Assembly: GCA_021811105.1 (NCBI GenBank)
Contig: JAJZPM010000035.1
Span: 1-38,867 of the forward strand
Source: Nitrospirota bacterium
GTDB lineage: Bacteria > Nitrospirota > Thermodesulfovibrionia > Thermodesulfovibrionales > UBA6898
DNA: 38,867 bases
Direction: 5' to 3'
Part shown: piece after piece, positions 6,842 through 15,574 of the stretch
Position numbering within the stretch: the first letter of the stretch is position 1
Layout: the number at the start of each line of letters is the position of its first letter
Made by a program: the position numbers and the translations under genes
Notes under the pieces: generated by a model
The model's database searches: none
What the model was told of the DNA's origin: nothing
Seen by the model: only the letters and a program-made list of their open reading frames with translations

Positions 6842-8026
6842 ATGATAAAGAAAACGAGCAGTATAGTCATTACCTGTGCTAAAGGCCTTATGCCTTATCT
6901 TTCGGCGGAAGTGCGCTCGCTTGGGCTGCCGGTCGTCGGGGAGACCCCGTCGGGAGTCACCACGCAGGGGACGTTGGACGATACTATGATGCTCAACCTG
7001 CGGATAAGAACGGGGCATCGGGTATTATTTCTTCTGCGGGAATTCGAAGCTAAAAATGCCGATGACCTTTATCGCGAAATGCTCGGGGTGAGCTGGGAAG
7101 AATTTATCCCTGCCGGCGGCAGCATCACGGTGCAATCGAGCGTCGACAACGATAGCGTGAGAGATTCGCGTTACCCTAACCTCAAGTGCAAAGACGCGAT
7201 AGTAGATCGCATGCGGAGCAAATACGGCAGCAGGCCGGATTCGGGGCCGGGGCGGGGAGGCGCGGTAATATTTCTTTACTGGAAGAACCTTTACTGTGCG
7301 GTCTATCTGGACACGTCGGGAGATCCGCTCTCGAAGAGGGGGTACAGAACGATGCCGTGGATGGCGCCGATGCAGGAGACGCTTGCCGCCGGGGTGATCC
7401 AAGCCGCCGGATGGGACGACCGAAAGAACTTCATCAACCCGATGTGCGGCAGCGGCACCCTTGCGATCGAAGCAGCGCTTATCGCGACAAGATGCGCCGC
7501 GGGGTCATTGAGAAGCAATTACGCTTTTCGCCACCTCAAAGGTTTCGATGAGGCAGCATGGAAGAGAATGCGGGACGAGGCGGCTGGGGAGCGGCAGGAA
7601 AGGGTTCCTGGAAGAATCATCGCGAGCGACTCGGACCGCCGGGCGGTTGCGGCGGCAATGAAGAACGCCGCGGCCGCGGGCGTGGCGGGCCTGATAGAAT
7701 TTGCGGTTTGTGATTATTCCGATACCACTGTGCCGGAAGGAGGCGGGGTGGTTATCGTGAACCCTGAATACGGTGAAAGAATGGGGACGGCGAAAGACCT
7801 TCATGCCCTGTATAAGGGTATCGGCGATTTTTTCAAAATAAAATGCAAAGGGTATACCGGATATGTCTTCACCGGCAACAGCCGGCTTGCCAAGGCGGTG
7901 GGACTCCGGGCACAAAAAAGAATAGTTTTTTTTAACGGCCCGATAGAGTGCAGACTGCTACAGTACGACCTCTATGAAGGTTCTAGAAAGGAAGGAAGAA
8001 GCGAGCTCAATGGCGAAAAAAGATAA
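6842..8026 (+). CDS. THUMP-domain class I SAM-dependent RNA methyltransferase (RlmL/YpsC-like)
   Basis: 394 residues from ATG 6842. The N-terminal part (SSIVITCAKGLMPYLSAEVRSLGLPV, read in pieces, then NLRIRTGHRVLFLLREFEAKNADDLYREM) is the ferredoxin-like plus THUMP RNA-binding module of RlmL-type enzymes. The C-terminal Rossmann methyltransferase has motif I in NPMCGSGTLAIEAALIA and the catalytic motif IV as NPEYGERM, a variant of the usual NPPYGER. The likely reaction is N2-methylation of a guanosine in 23S rRNA or a tRNA. The start is leaderless-looking, and the 3' end overlaps the next gene by 17 nt, suggesting co-transcription. The P-to-E change in motif IV is odd but occurs within this family group as far as I know. 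Substrate not determinable. Confidence 0.88.
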   Translation: MIKKTSSIVITCAKGLMPYLSAEVRSLGLPVVGETPSGVTTQGTLDDTMMLNLRIRTGHRVLFLLREFEAKNADDLYREMLGVSWEEFIPAGGSITVQSSVDNDSVRDSRYPNLKCKDAIVDRMRSKYGSRPDSGPGRGGAVIFLYWKNLYCAVYLDTSGDPLSKRGYRTMPWMAPMQETLAAGVIQAAGWDDRKNFINPMCGSGTLAIEAALIATRCAAGSLRSNYAFRHLKGFDEAAWKRMRDEAAGERQERVPGRIIASDSDRRAVAAAMKNAAAAGVAGLIEFAVCDYSDTTVPEGGGVVIVNPEYGERMGTAKDLHALYKGIGDFFKIKCKGYTGYVFTGNSRLAKAVGLRAQKRIVFFNGPIECRLLQYDLYEGSRKEGRSELNGEKR

Positions 8027-9824
8027 AACCGGCAGGAACGAGTGGGACCTATTGCCGCTTTTCAGCGGTGACGGGGACCCGCGTATCGAAAGAGAGATGC
8101 AGCGCGTCGAGACCGAAAGTTATCGCTTTATCCACAAATGGAAAGGACGGAAGGACTACCTTTCCGAGCCGCGCGTGCTGAGGGAAGCGCTTGACGAATA
8201 CGAGCGGTGGAGGAGAGCCTGCGGATTCGACGGAGACGCGGGATATTATTTCTGGCTGAGGACCGAGCAGGACCAGAACAGCCCGGGACTGAAGGCAAGG
8301 CTCAACAAGATCGAGGAGTTCGGCAGGCGGATAGAAAACGATATGCAGTTTTTTCAGCTGAGGATCGGCAAGGTCCCGCGACGACGCCAGAGGGAGTTTC
8401 TGGCCTACCGCGGGCTCGCGCCGTACAGACATTTCCTCGAACGGATTTTTGCCGAGGCAAAATATCTGCTGAGTGAACCGGAGGAGAGGATCCTCAACCT
8501 CAAGTCTTCGACCTCGTATTCGAACTGGATAAAGATGACCTTCGGCTTTCTCGCCAGGGAGGAAAGGAGGGTCTTGCTCGAAGGAGGCGGCGCCGGGGCC
8601 AGAACGTTGCCTGAAATACTGAGCCTTCTGAGCAGCAGGGAGAAAAAGGTGAGAGATTCGGCCGCGAGGACATTCAACGCCATCCTGGCCGGATACGCCG
8701 ATGTCGCTGAGGCGGAAATCAACTCGGTCCTTGCCAATAAGAAGACGGACGACGAGCTCCGTAAGGTCTCCCGGCCCGACCTGTCGAGACATATTGCGGA
8801 CGATGTAGAAAGCAAAGTGGTCGATGCCCTCGTGAAGACCGTGTCCGGCAAATTTGATATCCCGGCGCGTTTTTACCGGCTCAAGGCGAGGCTGATGGGA
8901 GTGAGAAGGCTGCGATACCATGAGAGGAATGTGCCCTATGGAAAGATCGGTGCGAAGTATCCCTTTGCCGCGTCACGCGATCTGATACTCAGGGTTTTGC
9001 GGAATCTGGACGCGGGCTTTTCCGCGATCTTCGAAGGATTTCTCGCAAACGGGCAGATAGATGTCTATCCCCGAAAGGGGAAGGCAGGGGGTGCGTTCTG
9101 TGCCCACCATCTTATGTCACAACCTACCTACATCCTTCTCAACCATACGGATGAGCTGAGCGACGTGCTGACGCTTGCCCACGAACTCGGCCACGGCATC
9201 AACAACGAGTTGATACGAAAAAGGCAGAACGCGCTCAACTTCGGAACGCCCACGTCCACCGCCGAGGTGGCCAGTACGTTCATGGAGGACTTTGTGCTGC
9301 AGGAGATCATCGGCAAAGCGGACGACGAATCGAGACTCGCGATTATGGTGAAGAAACTCGATGACGATGTATCGACGATATTCAGACAGATCGCCTGCTA
9401 TCTGTTTGAGAGCGAACTCCATGCGGAATTCAGAAAGAAGGGATATCTTTCGAAGGACGAAATCGGGAGAATGTTCAGCCGGCATATGGCGGCTTACATG
9501 GGCGAGGCGGTCGAACAGTCGAAGGGGTCTGAGAACTGGTGGGTCTACTGGAACCACATACGGTATTTCTTCTACGTCTATTCCTATGCCGGAGGCCTCC
9601 TCATATCAAAGTCGCTGCAGAATTCGGTAAAGGCCGACCCCCGCTTTATCGTTAAGGTGAAGGATTTCCTTTCGGCCGGTCTTTCTGACTCGCCCCGGAA
9701 CATCTTTCTCAGGCTCGGTATCGACATCGGAGACGCTGTCTTTTGGGAGAGGGGACTTACCGAGGTGGATCATCTGCTCCGGGAGACGGAGTCACTGGCG
9801 CGGGGGCTGGGAAAGATACGGTAA
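8010..9824 (+). CDS. M3-family zinc oligoendopeptidase (PepF-like)
   Basis: A 604-residue cytosolic zinc metallopeptidase that trims oligopeptides. The ATG at 8010 is preferred over the one at 7974 because GGAAGGAAG precedes it and MAKKDKTGRNEWDLLPLF is a typical PepF-like start. The gluzincin motif HELGH is at residues 391-395 in LTLAHELGHGINNEL, and the third ligand is the Glu in VASTFMEDFVL about 30 residues later. The C-terminal NHIRYFFYVYSYAGGLL region matches the substrate-binding helices with the conserved His/Tyr pair. Length is normal (about 600). It overlaps the methyltransferase by 17 nt and probably shares its transcript. Peptide specificity is unknown. Confidence 0.9.
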   Translation: MAKKDKTGRNEWDLLPLFSGDGDPRIEREMQRVETESYRFIHKWKGRKDYLSEPRVLREALDEYERWRRACGFDGDAGYYFWLRTEQDQNSPGLKARLNKIEEFGRRIENDMQFFQLRIGKVPRRRQREFLAYRGLAPYRHFLERIFAEAKYLLSEPEERILNLKSSTSYSNWIKMTFGFLAREERRVLLEGGGAGARTLPEILSLLSSREKKVRDSAARTFNAILAGYADVAEAEINSVLANKKTDDELRKVSRPDLSRHIADDVESKVVDALVKTVSGKFDIPARFYRLKARLMGVRRLRYHERNVPYGKIGAKYPFAASRDLILRVLRNLDAGFSAIFEGFLANGQIDVYPRKGKAGGAFCAHHLMSQPTYILLNHTDELSDVLTLAHELGHGINNELIRKRQNALNFGTPTSTAEVASTFMEDFVLQEIIGKADDESRLAIMVKKLDDDVSTIFRQIACYLFESELHAEFRKKGYLSKDEIGRMFSRHMAAYMGEAVEQSKGSENWWVYWNHIRYFFYVYSYAGGLLISKSLQNSVKADPRFIVKVKDFLSAGLSDSPRNIFLRLGIDIGDAVFWERGLTEVDHLLRETESLARGLGKIR

Positions 9825-9857
9825 GCGGCCTGTTTCGTTCCGCGCTTCTTTTTTTGC

Positions 9858-9863
9858 TATACT
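9858..9863 (+). promoter_or_regulatory. -10 box directly before the CoA-transferase start
   Basis: TATACT lies 6 nt before the ATG at 9870. The intervening nucleotides are all T, so there is no ribosome binding site. A leaderless message is likely. A T-rich stretch upstream may double as the end of the preceding transcript. Confidence 0.5.
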
Positions 9864-9869
9864 TTTTTT

Positions 9870-11756
9870 ATGGAGATAGCTGAATTACTCGGCGCATTGA
9901 TGAGGGCATACCCGGAGAAGTTTCTACCGGAAGAAAGGATATTCGGCAACATACATCCGGGAGACAGGATATTCGTCGGCACCGGTTGCGGGGAGCCGCA
10001 GTGTCTTGTTCGCGGCCTTATAGAGTACGTTCGCTCCCACCCTAAGGCATTTTTCGATGCCGAGGTGCTTCAGGTCTGGAATCTCGGTGTTTCAGCGTAT
10101 TCCGACGATAAGTTCAAGGATAACTTTAGGTATAACGCCTTCTTTATCGGGGAAAATACGCGAGAGGCTGTTAACCGTGGATTCGCCGACTACACGCCGG
10201 TTTTCCTGTCGGCAGTGCCGGAGATGTTCGCCAAGAGACGTATCCCCGTTGATGTTGCCCTCATCCAGGCCTCGCTTCCGGACGCGCACGGCTATATGAG
10301 TCTGGGAATCAGCGTAGACATAGTGAAGGCGGCTGCGGAAAGCGCATCGCTCGTCGTCGCCCAGATTAATTCTCATATGCCCCGTGTACACGGCGACACC
10401 TTCATTCATATCAGGGATGTGGACTTTGTCGTGCCGTGCGAGGAGCCCCTTCTCGAATTCAGGACGTCGGTCCCTGACGAGATCGCGGGCAGGATCGGCA
10501 GATACGTTGCGAGGATCGTGCAGAATGGCGACACCATCCAGGTCGGCTACGGAAGTATTCCCAACGCGATACTTGCGCACCTGAGAGACAAAAGGCATCT
10601 CGGGGTGCATACAGAGCTCCTGACCGACGGGATCGTCGATCTGATGCAGAGGGGCGTAGTCGACAATACGCTGAAGTTGCTGAACCGGGACAAGACCGTG
10701 GCGGCCTTCTGCATGGGCAAGCGGGAAACCTACGACTTCATCCATGACAACCCGAGCATAGAGTTCAGGCCTGTCAGTTATACTAACAACCCGCTGACCA
10801 TCGCCCGGAACAGGAACGTCACCGCGATCAACAGTGCGCTCGAGATAGACCTTACCGGCCAGGCGACTGCTGAGTCGCTCGGGAAGTATTTCTTCAGCGG
10901 GATTGGGGGACAGGCGGATTTCATGCGCGGAGCAATACTTTCTCAGGGCGGAAAGACGATCCTTGCGATGCAGTCCACGGCAGAACAAGGAAAGGTATCC
11001 CGAATAGTGCCTTTTCTCAAAGAAGGGGCCGGCGTCACTTTGACGAGAGGCGACCTCCACTACGTCGTAACGGAATTCGGCATCGCCTACCTCCACGGCA
11101 AGAACATCAGGGAAAGGGCGATGGACCTGATCTCGATTGCACATCCCGAATTCAGGACGTGGCTCATCGAAGAGGCGAAGAAGCTTTCGCTGATCTATGA
11201 GGACCAGGCGTTCATACCGGGGGAAAAGGGTGAGTACCCCGAGACCCTCGAGACATACCGGACTACGAAGAGCGGGGTGAAGATATTTCTGAGGCCGATA
11301 AAGATTACTGATGAGCACATATTGAAGGATTTTTTTTATTCCCTCTCGCGGGACTCGATGTACCACCGGTTTATCTCGACCCGCAAGGACATGCATCACG
11401 ACCGGCTCCAGGCCTTCGCGGTAATAGATTATACAAAGGAAATGGTGATCCTGGCAGTTGTCGAAAAAGAAGGGACGGAAGTGATTGCGGGAATGGGTCA
11501 GTACTTTACAGACGAGGCAACGCATACAGCTGAGGTGGCCTTCGTCGTTCGCGACGACTATCAGGGCCGCGGCATCGGCGCCGAACTGCTTTCCTATCTC
11601 ACTTACCTCGCAAAGAAAGCGGGTCTCCACGGCTTCACCGCCGAGGTGCTTGCGGACAACAAACCGATGCTCCAACTCTTCGAACATATGGGGTTCGGGA
11701 TCGAAAAAAGTGCCGAAGGCGGCATGTACGAGCTGAAGATGTCGTTCAGGGAATAA
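9870..11756 (+). CDS. Acetyl-CoA hydrolase/CoA-transferase fused to a GNAT acetyltransferase
   Basis: A 628-residue fusion. Residues about 1-460 form an acetyl-CoA hydrolase/transferase (4-hydroxybutyrate or acetate CoA-transferase type), with IQVGYGSIPNAI, the TELLTDGIVDLMQ segment, FSGIGGQADFMRGA and TEFGIAYLHGKNIRERA near the end of the domain. Residues about 470-628 are a GNAT N-acetyltransferase with the acetyl-CoA loop VRDDYQGRGIGAELL. This arrangement is known in other anaerobes and may couple acyl-CoA/acetate metabolism to regulation by lysine acetylation, but that is inference. The preferred acyl group cannot be read from sequence. The gene stands alone between an M3 peptidase and a convergent response regulator, with a leaderless-type start. 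Confidence 0.9.
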   Translation: MEIAELLGALMRAYPEKFLPEERIFGNIHPGDRIFVGTGCGEPQCLVRGLIEYVRSHPKAFFDAEVLQVWNLGVSAYSDDKFKDNFRYNAFFIGENTREAVNRGFADYTPVFLSAVPEMFAKRRIPVDVALIQASLPDAHGYMSLGISVDIVKAAAESASLVVAQINSHMPRVHGDTFIHIRDVDFVVPCEEPLLEFRTSVPDEIAGRIGRYVARIVQNGDTIQVGYGSIPNAILAHLRDKRHLGVHTELLTDGIVDLMQRGVVDNTLKLLNRDKTVAAFCMGKRETYDFIHDNPSIEFRPVSYTNNPLTIARNRNVTAINSALEIDLTGQATAESLGKYFFSGIGGQADFMRGAILSQGGKTILAMQSTAEQGKVSRIVPFLKEGAGVTLTRGDLHYVVTEFGIAYLHGKNIRERAMDLISIAHPEFRTWLIEEAKKLSLIYEDQAFIPGEKGEYPETLETYRTTKSGVKIFLRPIKITDEHILKDFFYSLSRDSMYHRFISTRKDMHHDRLQAFAVIDYTKEMVILAVVEKEGTEVIAGMGQYFTDEATHTAEVAFVVRDDYQGRGIGAELLSYLTYLAKKAGLHGFTAEVLADNKPMLQLFEHMGFGIEKSAEGGMYELKMSFRE

Positions 11757-11783
11757 GAGTTGGCTTACAATTCCTGGCGGCTA

Positions 11784-12464
11784 CTAGCTCTTGACTGATC
11801 TTTTTTCGATAAAAGTCGCGATGGCCGCCTTGAAAGAGGGGCGGAGATCCAGGAACCTCACGCCGTATGACATCGAGTTCTCCGCGCCCCTGACGGTCCT
11901 CATTACCTCGGCGTCGGTGACGATGCATTCGGAGCCCGGCAGGAAGAAAGAGCAAGACAGAACATCGCCTTTTTCCAGGACCTTTTCGGTCTCTATGAGC
12001 AGCCCCGAGACGCTTATGTTCTGCGAGGAGCAGTAGAAGGGTTCGTTGCCGAATTTCCCTTCCACTCTTGCCTTCAAAAGGACCCGGTAACTTTTTCTTT
12101 CGGGCACGTCGAGGAACCGGCCGACGCTCTCAAGGAATTGAACGGGCCGTATCGGCTTGGTAATGTATGAGTTGGCCTTGCACTGGCGTATCCGTGCAAT
12201 ATCGGATTCAGTGCCGTCGCATGTGATGATTATCGAAACCCGTTTAAGCACTTCATCCCGGCGGATGATGCTGCAGAATTTGTCGCCGTTCATGCCGGGC
12301 ATATCAAGGTCGACGATAATGAGGTCGACCTTCTCGGCCTTATGGACTGCGAGAGCCTCCCCGCCCGACGTGGCGGTAAATATTTTGATGTCCGACCTGT
12401 CCAGGATGCTCTTTTCCTTATCTATAAATGTCCTGAGGTCGTCCACAATAAGCACCTTCTTCAT
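11784..12464 (-). CDS. Response regulator with C-terminal PilZ (c-di-GMP) domain
   Basis: A 226-residue two-domain regulator. The REC domain (residues 1-118) has the acidic pocket D8/D9, the phospho-acceptor D52 in IIVDLDMPGMNG and K103 in SYITKPIRP. The PilZ domain (about 120-222) has the c-di-GMP motif R123-K-S-Y-R127 and N149-I-S-V-S-G154, close to the D/N-x-S-x-x-G consensus. It should integrate phosphorylation and c-di-GMP, with output through protein contacts rather than DNA binding. A diguanylate cyclase gene lies in the same minus-strand cluster. It has its own promoter and a GGGAG ribosome binding site. The cognate kinase is not adjacent. Domain calls are secure; the target is unknown. 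Confidence 0.9.
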   Translation of the reverse strand: MKKVLIVDDLRTFIDKEKSILDRSDIKIFTATSGGEALAVHKAEKVDLIIVDLDMPGMNGDKFCSIIRRDEVLKRVSIIITCDGTESDIARIRQCKANSYITKPIRPVQFLESVGRFLDVPERKSYRVLLKARVEGKFGNEPFYCSSQNISVSGLLIETEKVLEKGDVLSCSFFLPGSECIVTDAEVMRTVRGAENSMSYGVRFLDLRPSFKAAIATFIEKRSVKS

Positions 12465-12526
12465 CGGATTGCGATCTCCCTGATAAAAAAAGGATCTACC
12501 GTAGTACTGTTCATCGGTTGCGGACT

Positions 12527-12555
12527 ATTATACAAAGATCACTTTCCGATGTCAT
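12527..12555 (-). promoter_or_regulatory. Sigma-70 promoter for the REC-PilZ gene
   Basis: On the minus strand ATGACA (plus 12550-12555), a 17-nt spacer and a perfect TATAAT (plus 12527-12532) precede the gene by about 60 nt. The -35 overlaps the stop codon of the upstream DUF1189 gene. Confidence 0.65.
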
Positions 12556-13328
12556 GTCCCGCTTTCTTCCGATGCAGCCTTTATGCCGTAATAGAGAAAC
12601 GCAAGTGTAATCGGGATTCCTGCAACCCACCAGAAGGGCACGGCTACGCCGGTCACATTGAAAACGGCGCCGACCATCATCTGCGGAGTCAGCGCAACCG
12701 CCGAAAGCCGCATGAGAGCAGGGTAAGTGAGACGGGCATTCACCGACTTCGCGAAGACTCTGCCTGATGCAGCAAAGACAACGACCTCGAAGATGCGAAA
12801 TATCAAGGAAAGCGCCACTGCGAAAGGGTAAAGGACCATCGCCATGGATTCGTCCAGGGTATCAAGCCATTCGTAAAGGAGACGCCTGTCCGAGTGGAAT
12901 CCATCGACATCCGAAAGGGCGAGATGTCTGACTTGCCCGCCTTCTCCCCGGACGATAATTTCCGAGCGCAGGACCAGTATCGGCACCTTTGCCCTGTCCT
13001 TGGGGTCCGCCTTGTCATCCGCATCGAACAAGATGAGGGGTTCTCCCGTCTTTTCGTCCCTCACAAAATATGGCTCCGGCCGGTCGATAGAGAGTTTTCC
13101 CTTGCTTATAGTGACGTCCGGCATCTGTCTTATGATTTTCGGCGCCTCTTTACGGAGAAAGTCCGAAATGGCCGACTGCGTCATAAGTACAAAGGGTATC
13201 ATACAGAATGCGACAAGGGCCAGCAGGTATGCAAGCCCGTGCCCTTTCCAGTTCCGCCCGACGTCACGGTAGAGCGCCTTCGAGAAAAAGGCCATATAAA
13301 ATGGATGGATTATCGTGAAACGTTGCAT
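12552..13328 (-). CDS. DUF1189-family integral membrane protein
   Basis: 258 residues from the ATG at 13328 (MQRFTIIHPFYMAFFSKALYRDVG), chosen because this N terminus is the DUF1189 signature; longer frames run into lspA. No ribosome binding site is visible, so the start is a little uncertain. Predicted topology is one membrane segment near residues 25-50 (GLAYLLALVAFCMIPFVLM), a large hydrophilic extracytoplasmic domain about 55-160, then four hydrophobic segments to residue 250. The family is unannotated and found in many bacteria. It follows lspA by 49 nt on the same strand and may be co-transcribed. No function should be assigned. Confidence 0.75.
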   Translation of the reverse strand: MQRFTIIHPFYMAFFSKALYRDVGRNWKGHGLAYLLALVAFCMIPFVLMTQSAISDFLRKEAPKIIRQMPDVTISKGKLSIDRPEPYFVRDEKTGEPLILFDADDKADPKDRAKVPILVLRSEIIVRGEGGQVRHLALSDVDGFHSDRRLLYEWLDTLDESMAMVLYPFAVALSLIFRIFEVVVFAASGRVFAKSVNARLTYPALMRLSAVALTPQMMVGAVFNVTGVAVPFWWVAGIPITLAFLYYGIKAASEESGT

Positions 13329-13377
13329 ATCAGGGGTATGGGAATGCCGGATACTCCATTTAAATATGGTTACCTCT

Positions 13378-13827
13378 TCATTTCCTGCCGAAGGCCGTCC
13401 TGATAATAAGAAGTCCGATTCCCACCGTGAGAGCGGAATCGGCGACATTGAATGCAGGCCAGTAAAAGCTCCCTGCATAGACCTCGAGAAAATCAACCAC
13501 GTAGCCGTGAATGATCCTGTCGGCAAGGTTCCCGGCGGCGCCGGCAAGGATCAGGGAAAGACCAAGCCTCGCCTCCGCGTCCTTAATGATAAACACCGAA
13601 ATCGCCACGATCGCCCCTAACGAAACGACAATAAAAAAAGCGTTGCCGAGACTCTTGAACATGCCGAAGGCGGAGCCGACGTTCCGGTAATATACTATAT
13701 TGAAAGAAGGAAGTATCTTCACGACCTGATAAAGATTAAGGTGATGCATGATAAAGTACTTGGTCGCCTGATCCAGCAGAAAGATGCCAAGGGCAAGAAG
13801 AAAGTAGGGGAGATATCGTCTGTGCAT
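13378..13827 (-). CDS. lspA: Lipoprotein signal peptidase (signal peptidase II)
   Basis: A 149-residue aspartic protease in the inner membrane that removes signal peptides from prolipoproteins after diacylglyceryl transfer. It has four hydrophobic segments and all family motifs: FLLDQATKYF near the N terminus, YYRNVGSAFGMF, the catalytic Asp in GAAGNLADRIIHGYVVDF, and the second catalytic Asp in FNVADSALTVG. Length is normal. A TGAGGAT ribosome binding site precedes the start. It lies 15 nt after the GNAT gene and before DUF1189 in the minus-strand cluster. Assignment is firm. Confidence 0.96.
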   Translation of the reverse strand: MHRRYLPYFLLALGIFLLDQATKYFIMHHLNLYQVVKILPSFNIVYYRNVGSAFGMFKSLGNAFFIVVSLGAIVAISVFIIKDAEARLGLSLILAGAAGNLADRIIHGYVVDFLEVYAGSFYWPAFNVADSALTVGIGLLIIRTAFGRK

Positions 13828-13842
13828 GATCCTCAGCCGTCC

Positions 13843-14295
13843 CTAAAAACGGTAGATCAGTGCGTGCTCGTCGCACTCAGGGAATTTGGGACATCTCACG
13901 CAATCGCCCCATATCTTCTGCGGGAGGGAGGATTTATCGATCTCTTCGAAGCCCATTTTCTTAAAAAAAAGCGGCTGGTAGGTGAGGGCAAAAACCCTTT
14001 TTATACCGAGGGACTTTGCCTCGGCGACACAGCGTTTGACCATTTTTTTCCCGAGGCCCATCCTCTGCGATTCTTTCCTTACCGCCAGTGAGCGGATCTC
14101 CGCAAGGTCTTCCCATAGGACGTGCAGAGCGCACGTCCCTTTGAGCACTCCCTGCTCTTCACAGACGACAAAATCCCTCACGTTTTCGTAAAGCTCGTTG
14201 ATCGATCTGGGGATCATCTCTTCGCGGCGCGCAAAATCGTTCACCAACTTCTGTATCTCCTTGACGTCAGCGATTTTTGCCTTTCGTATCCTCAA
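13843..14295 (-). CDS. GNAT acetyltransferase resembling short-form N-acetylglutamate synthase
   Basis: 150 residues from the TTG at 14295, which overlaps the 3' end of korC by 29 nt and gives the expected start MRIRKAKIADVKEIQKLV. The GNAT fold is clear: LAEIRSLAVRKESQRMGLGKKMV carries the acetyl-CoA loop (Q/R-x-x-G-x-G) and FFKKMGFEEI the C-terminal signature. The tail CVRCPKFPECDEHAL, with paired cysteines, is typical of the short ArgA-like enzymes that acetylate glutamate in arginine synthesis. That makes ArgA activity the leading guess, but no other arg gene is nearby. The TTG start without a separate ribosome binding site implies translational coupling. Confidence 0.8.
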   Translation of the reverse strand: MRIRKAKIADVKEIQKLVNDFARREEMIPRSINELYENVRDFVVCEEQGVLKGTCALHVLWEDLAEIRSLAVRKESQRMGLGKKMVKRCVAEAKSLGIKRVFALTYQPLFFKKMGFEEIDKSSLPQKIWGDCVRCPKFPECDEHALIYRF

Positions 14296-14824
14296 TGTAC
14301 TGTATCCCTTTCAAAAGCGAATTGGTGTTTGCGCGGATTCCGTTTCCCCCGGCGGATTTCGTCGGGCCCTCGATCACTTTCAGCACCGAAGACCTTTTGA
14401 GGAGACCCGTCCCGGCCAGCACCGCACCGAGCATTACCATGTTCGCCGATTTTGTGTTCCCCGCAGAGCTGGCAATTTCCGTGGCCGGCACGGGCACGGC
14501 CAGGACGTCATCTCTCACTGCCGGATCTTTGATCAAAGAAAGATCATAAAAAACGAGCCCGTGCTTCTTCACCCTCGGCTGGAACTTATCTAAGGAGGCC
14601 TTGTTCATGCTCACAAGTATGTCGGGATTCAATACCACAGGCGAGCCGATCATAGTGTCGGATATGATGACCGTGCAGTTTGCGGTACCGCCCCTCATTT
14701 CCGCCCCGTAAGAAGGGAACCAGGTCACCTCCTTTTCTTCCAGCATGCCGGCAAAAGAGAGGACCTTCCCCAGGAAAAGGATGCCCTGTCCGCCAGAGCC
14801 CGCTATGATGATGTGCGTCTCCAG
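14267..14824 (-). CDS. korC: 2-oxoacid:ferredoxin oxidoreductase gamma subunit, CTG start
   Basis: 185 residues if translation starts at the CTG on plus 14822-14824, immediately after the TAA of korB. No ATG, GTG or TTG occurs in frame between that stop and an internal ATG at 14746. The region between encodes the conserved family N terminus, ETHIIIAGSGGQGILFLGK, followed by VLSFAGMLEEKEV, so the internal ATG would remove a required part. GGGGGA in the end of korB can act as the ribosome binding site. Downstream signatures are TWFPSYGAEMRGGTANC and the Ile/Val-rich core of gamma subunits. The gamma subunit completes the thiamine-pyrophosphate enzyme that makes acyl-CoA and reduced ferredoxin from 2-oxoacids. 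The exact substrate is unknown. Confidence 0.85.
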   Translation of the reverse strand: METHIIIAGSGGQGILFLGKVLSFAGMLEEKEVTWFPSYGAEMRGGTANCTVIISDTMIGSPVVLNPDILVSMNKASLDKFQPRVKKHGLVFYDLSLIKDPAVRDDVLAVPVPATEIASSAGNTKSANMVMLGAVLAGTGLLKRSSVLKVIEGPTKSAGGNGIRANTNSLLKGIQYIEDTKGKNR

Positions 14825-15574
14825 TTAGGAATCCCCCATGTATTTGTCTTTCAGCAGGCCAGTGGGATATACCTTCAGGAGCGCTGTCCGAATCCATTCA
14901 AGGGAGGCCTTTGGCGAAAGTCCCCAGTCGGTAGGGCAGGGGGAAAGGATCTCGACGAAACTGAAGCCTTTACCCTCCATCTGATAGCGGAATGCTTTTT
15001 CTATTGCGGCCTTTGCGACCGTGAGCTCGCGATACGAGTCGAGCGATACCCTCTGGATAAAAGCGACGCCCTCGATCGTGGCAAGAAACTCGGAGACGCG
15101 AAGAGGATATCCCTCCGTTGCAACGCACCTTCCTCCGGGGGTCGTGGTAGTGCGCTGCCCCAGGATAGTCGTAGGCGCCATCTGTCCCCCGGTCATGCCG
15201 TAGTTGGCATTATTGACGAAAAAAACAGAGATGTTTTCTCCGCGCGCCGCAGCATGGACGATCTCGGAGGTGCCGATTGCCGCAAGATCACCGTCGCCCT
15301 GATAGGAAAAAATAATCCTGCTGGGCATGACCCTCTTCAGTGCCGTCGCGACCGCCGGGGGTCTGCCGTGGGCGGATTCGAGGATATCGAAGTTGAAGTA
15401 GTCATACGAAAAGACGGCGCAACCCACCGGAGCGATACCGACGACCTTCTCCCTTATCCCCATCCCGTCGATGCATTCTGCAATAAGCCGGTGGATGAGG
15501 CTGTGGCCGCAACCCGGACAATAACGAAAGGGAGCCGCCTTCAGGCTCCGCGGTCTACCGAAAGTCTTTTCCAT
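14825..15574 (-). CDS. korB: 2-oxoacid:ferredoxin oxidoreductase beta subunit
   Basis: A 249-residue thiamine-pyrophosphate-binding beta subunit. Motifs are YCPGCGHSLIHRL near the N terminus, GIAPVGCAVF, HGRPPAVATALK, the TPP/Mg motif GDGDLAAIG followed by NNANYGMTGGQMAPTT, and SPCPTDWGLSP. These match the KorB/VorB group rather than pyruvate-specific PorB, so 2-oxoglutarate or branched-chain 2-oxoacids are plausible. Its first 20 nt overlap the end of the upstream GGDEF gene, and it is followed at once by korC. The alpha subunit and the small ferredoxin subunit, normally adjacent, are absent from the window. The complex must be completed from elsewhere or be incomplete. Confidence 0.92.
   Translation of the reverse strand: MEKTFGRPRSLKAAPFRYCPGCGHSLIHRLIAECIDGMGIREKVVGIAPVGCAVFSYDYFNFDILESAHGRPPAVATALKRVMPSRIIFSYQGDGDLAAIGTSEIVHAAARGENISVFFVNNANYGMTGGQMAPTTILGQRTTTTPGGRCVATEGYPLRVSEFLATIEGVAFIQRVSLDSYRELTVAKAAIEKAFRYQMEGKGFSFVEILSPCPTDWGLSPKASLEWIRTALLKVYPTGLLKDKYMGDS

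Noticed and set aside
10092..11687. Long minus-strand ORF (531 codons) opposite the CoA-transferase fusion
   Set aside because: It is a shadow of a clearly recognisable gene on the plus strand and shows no protein family features.
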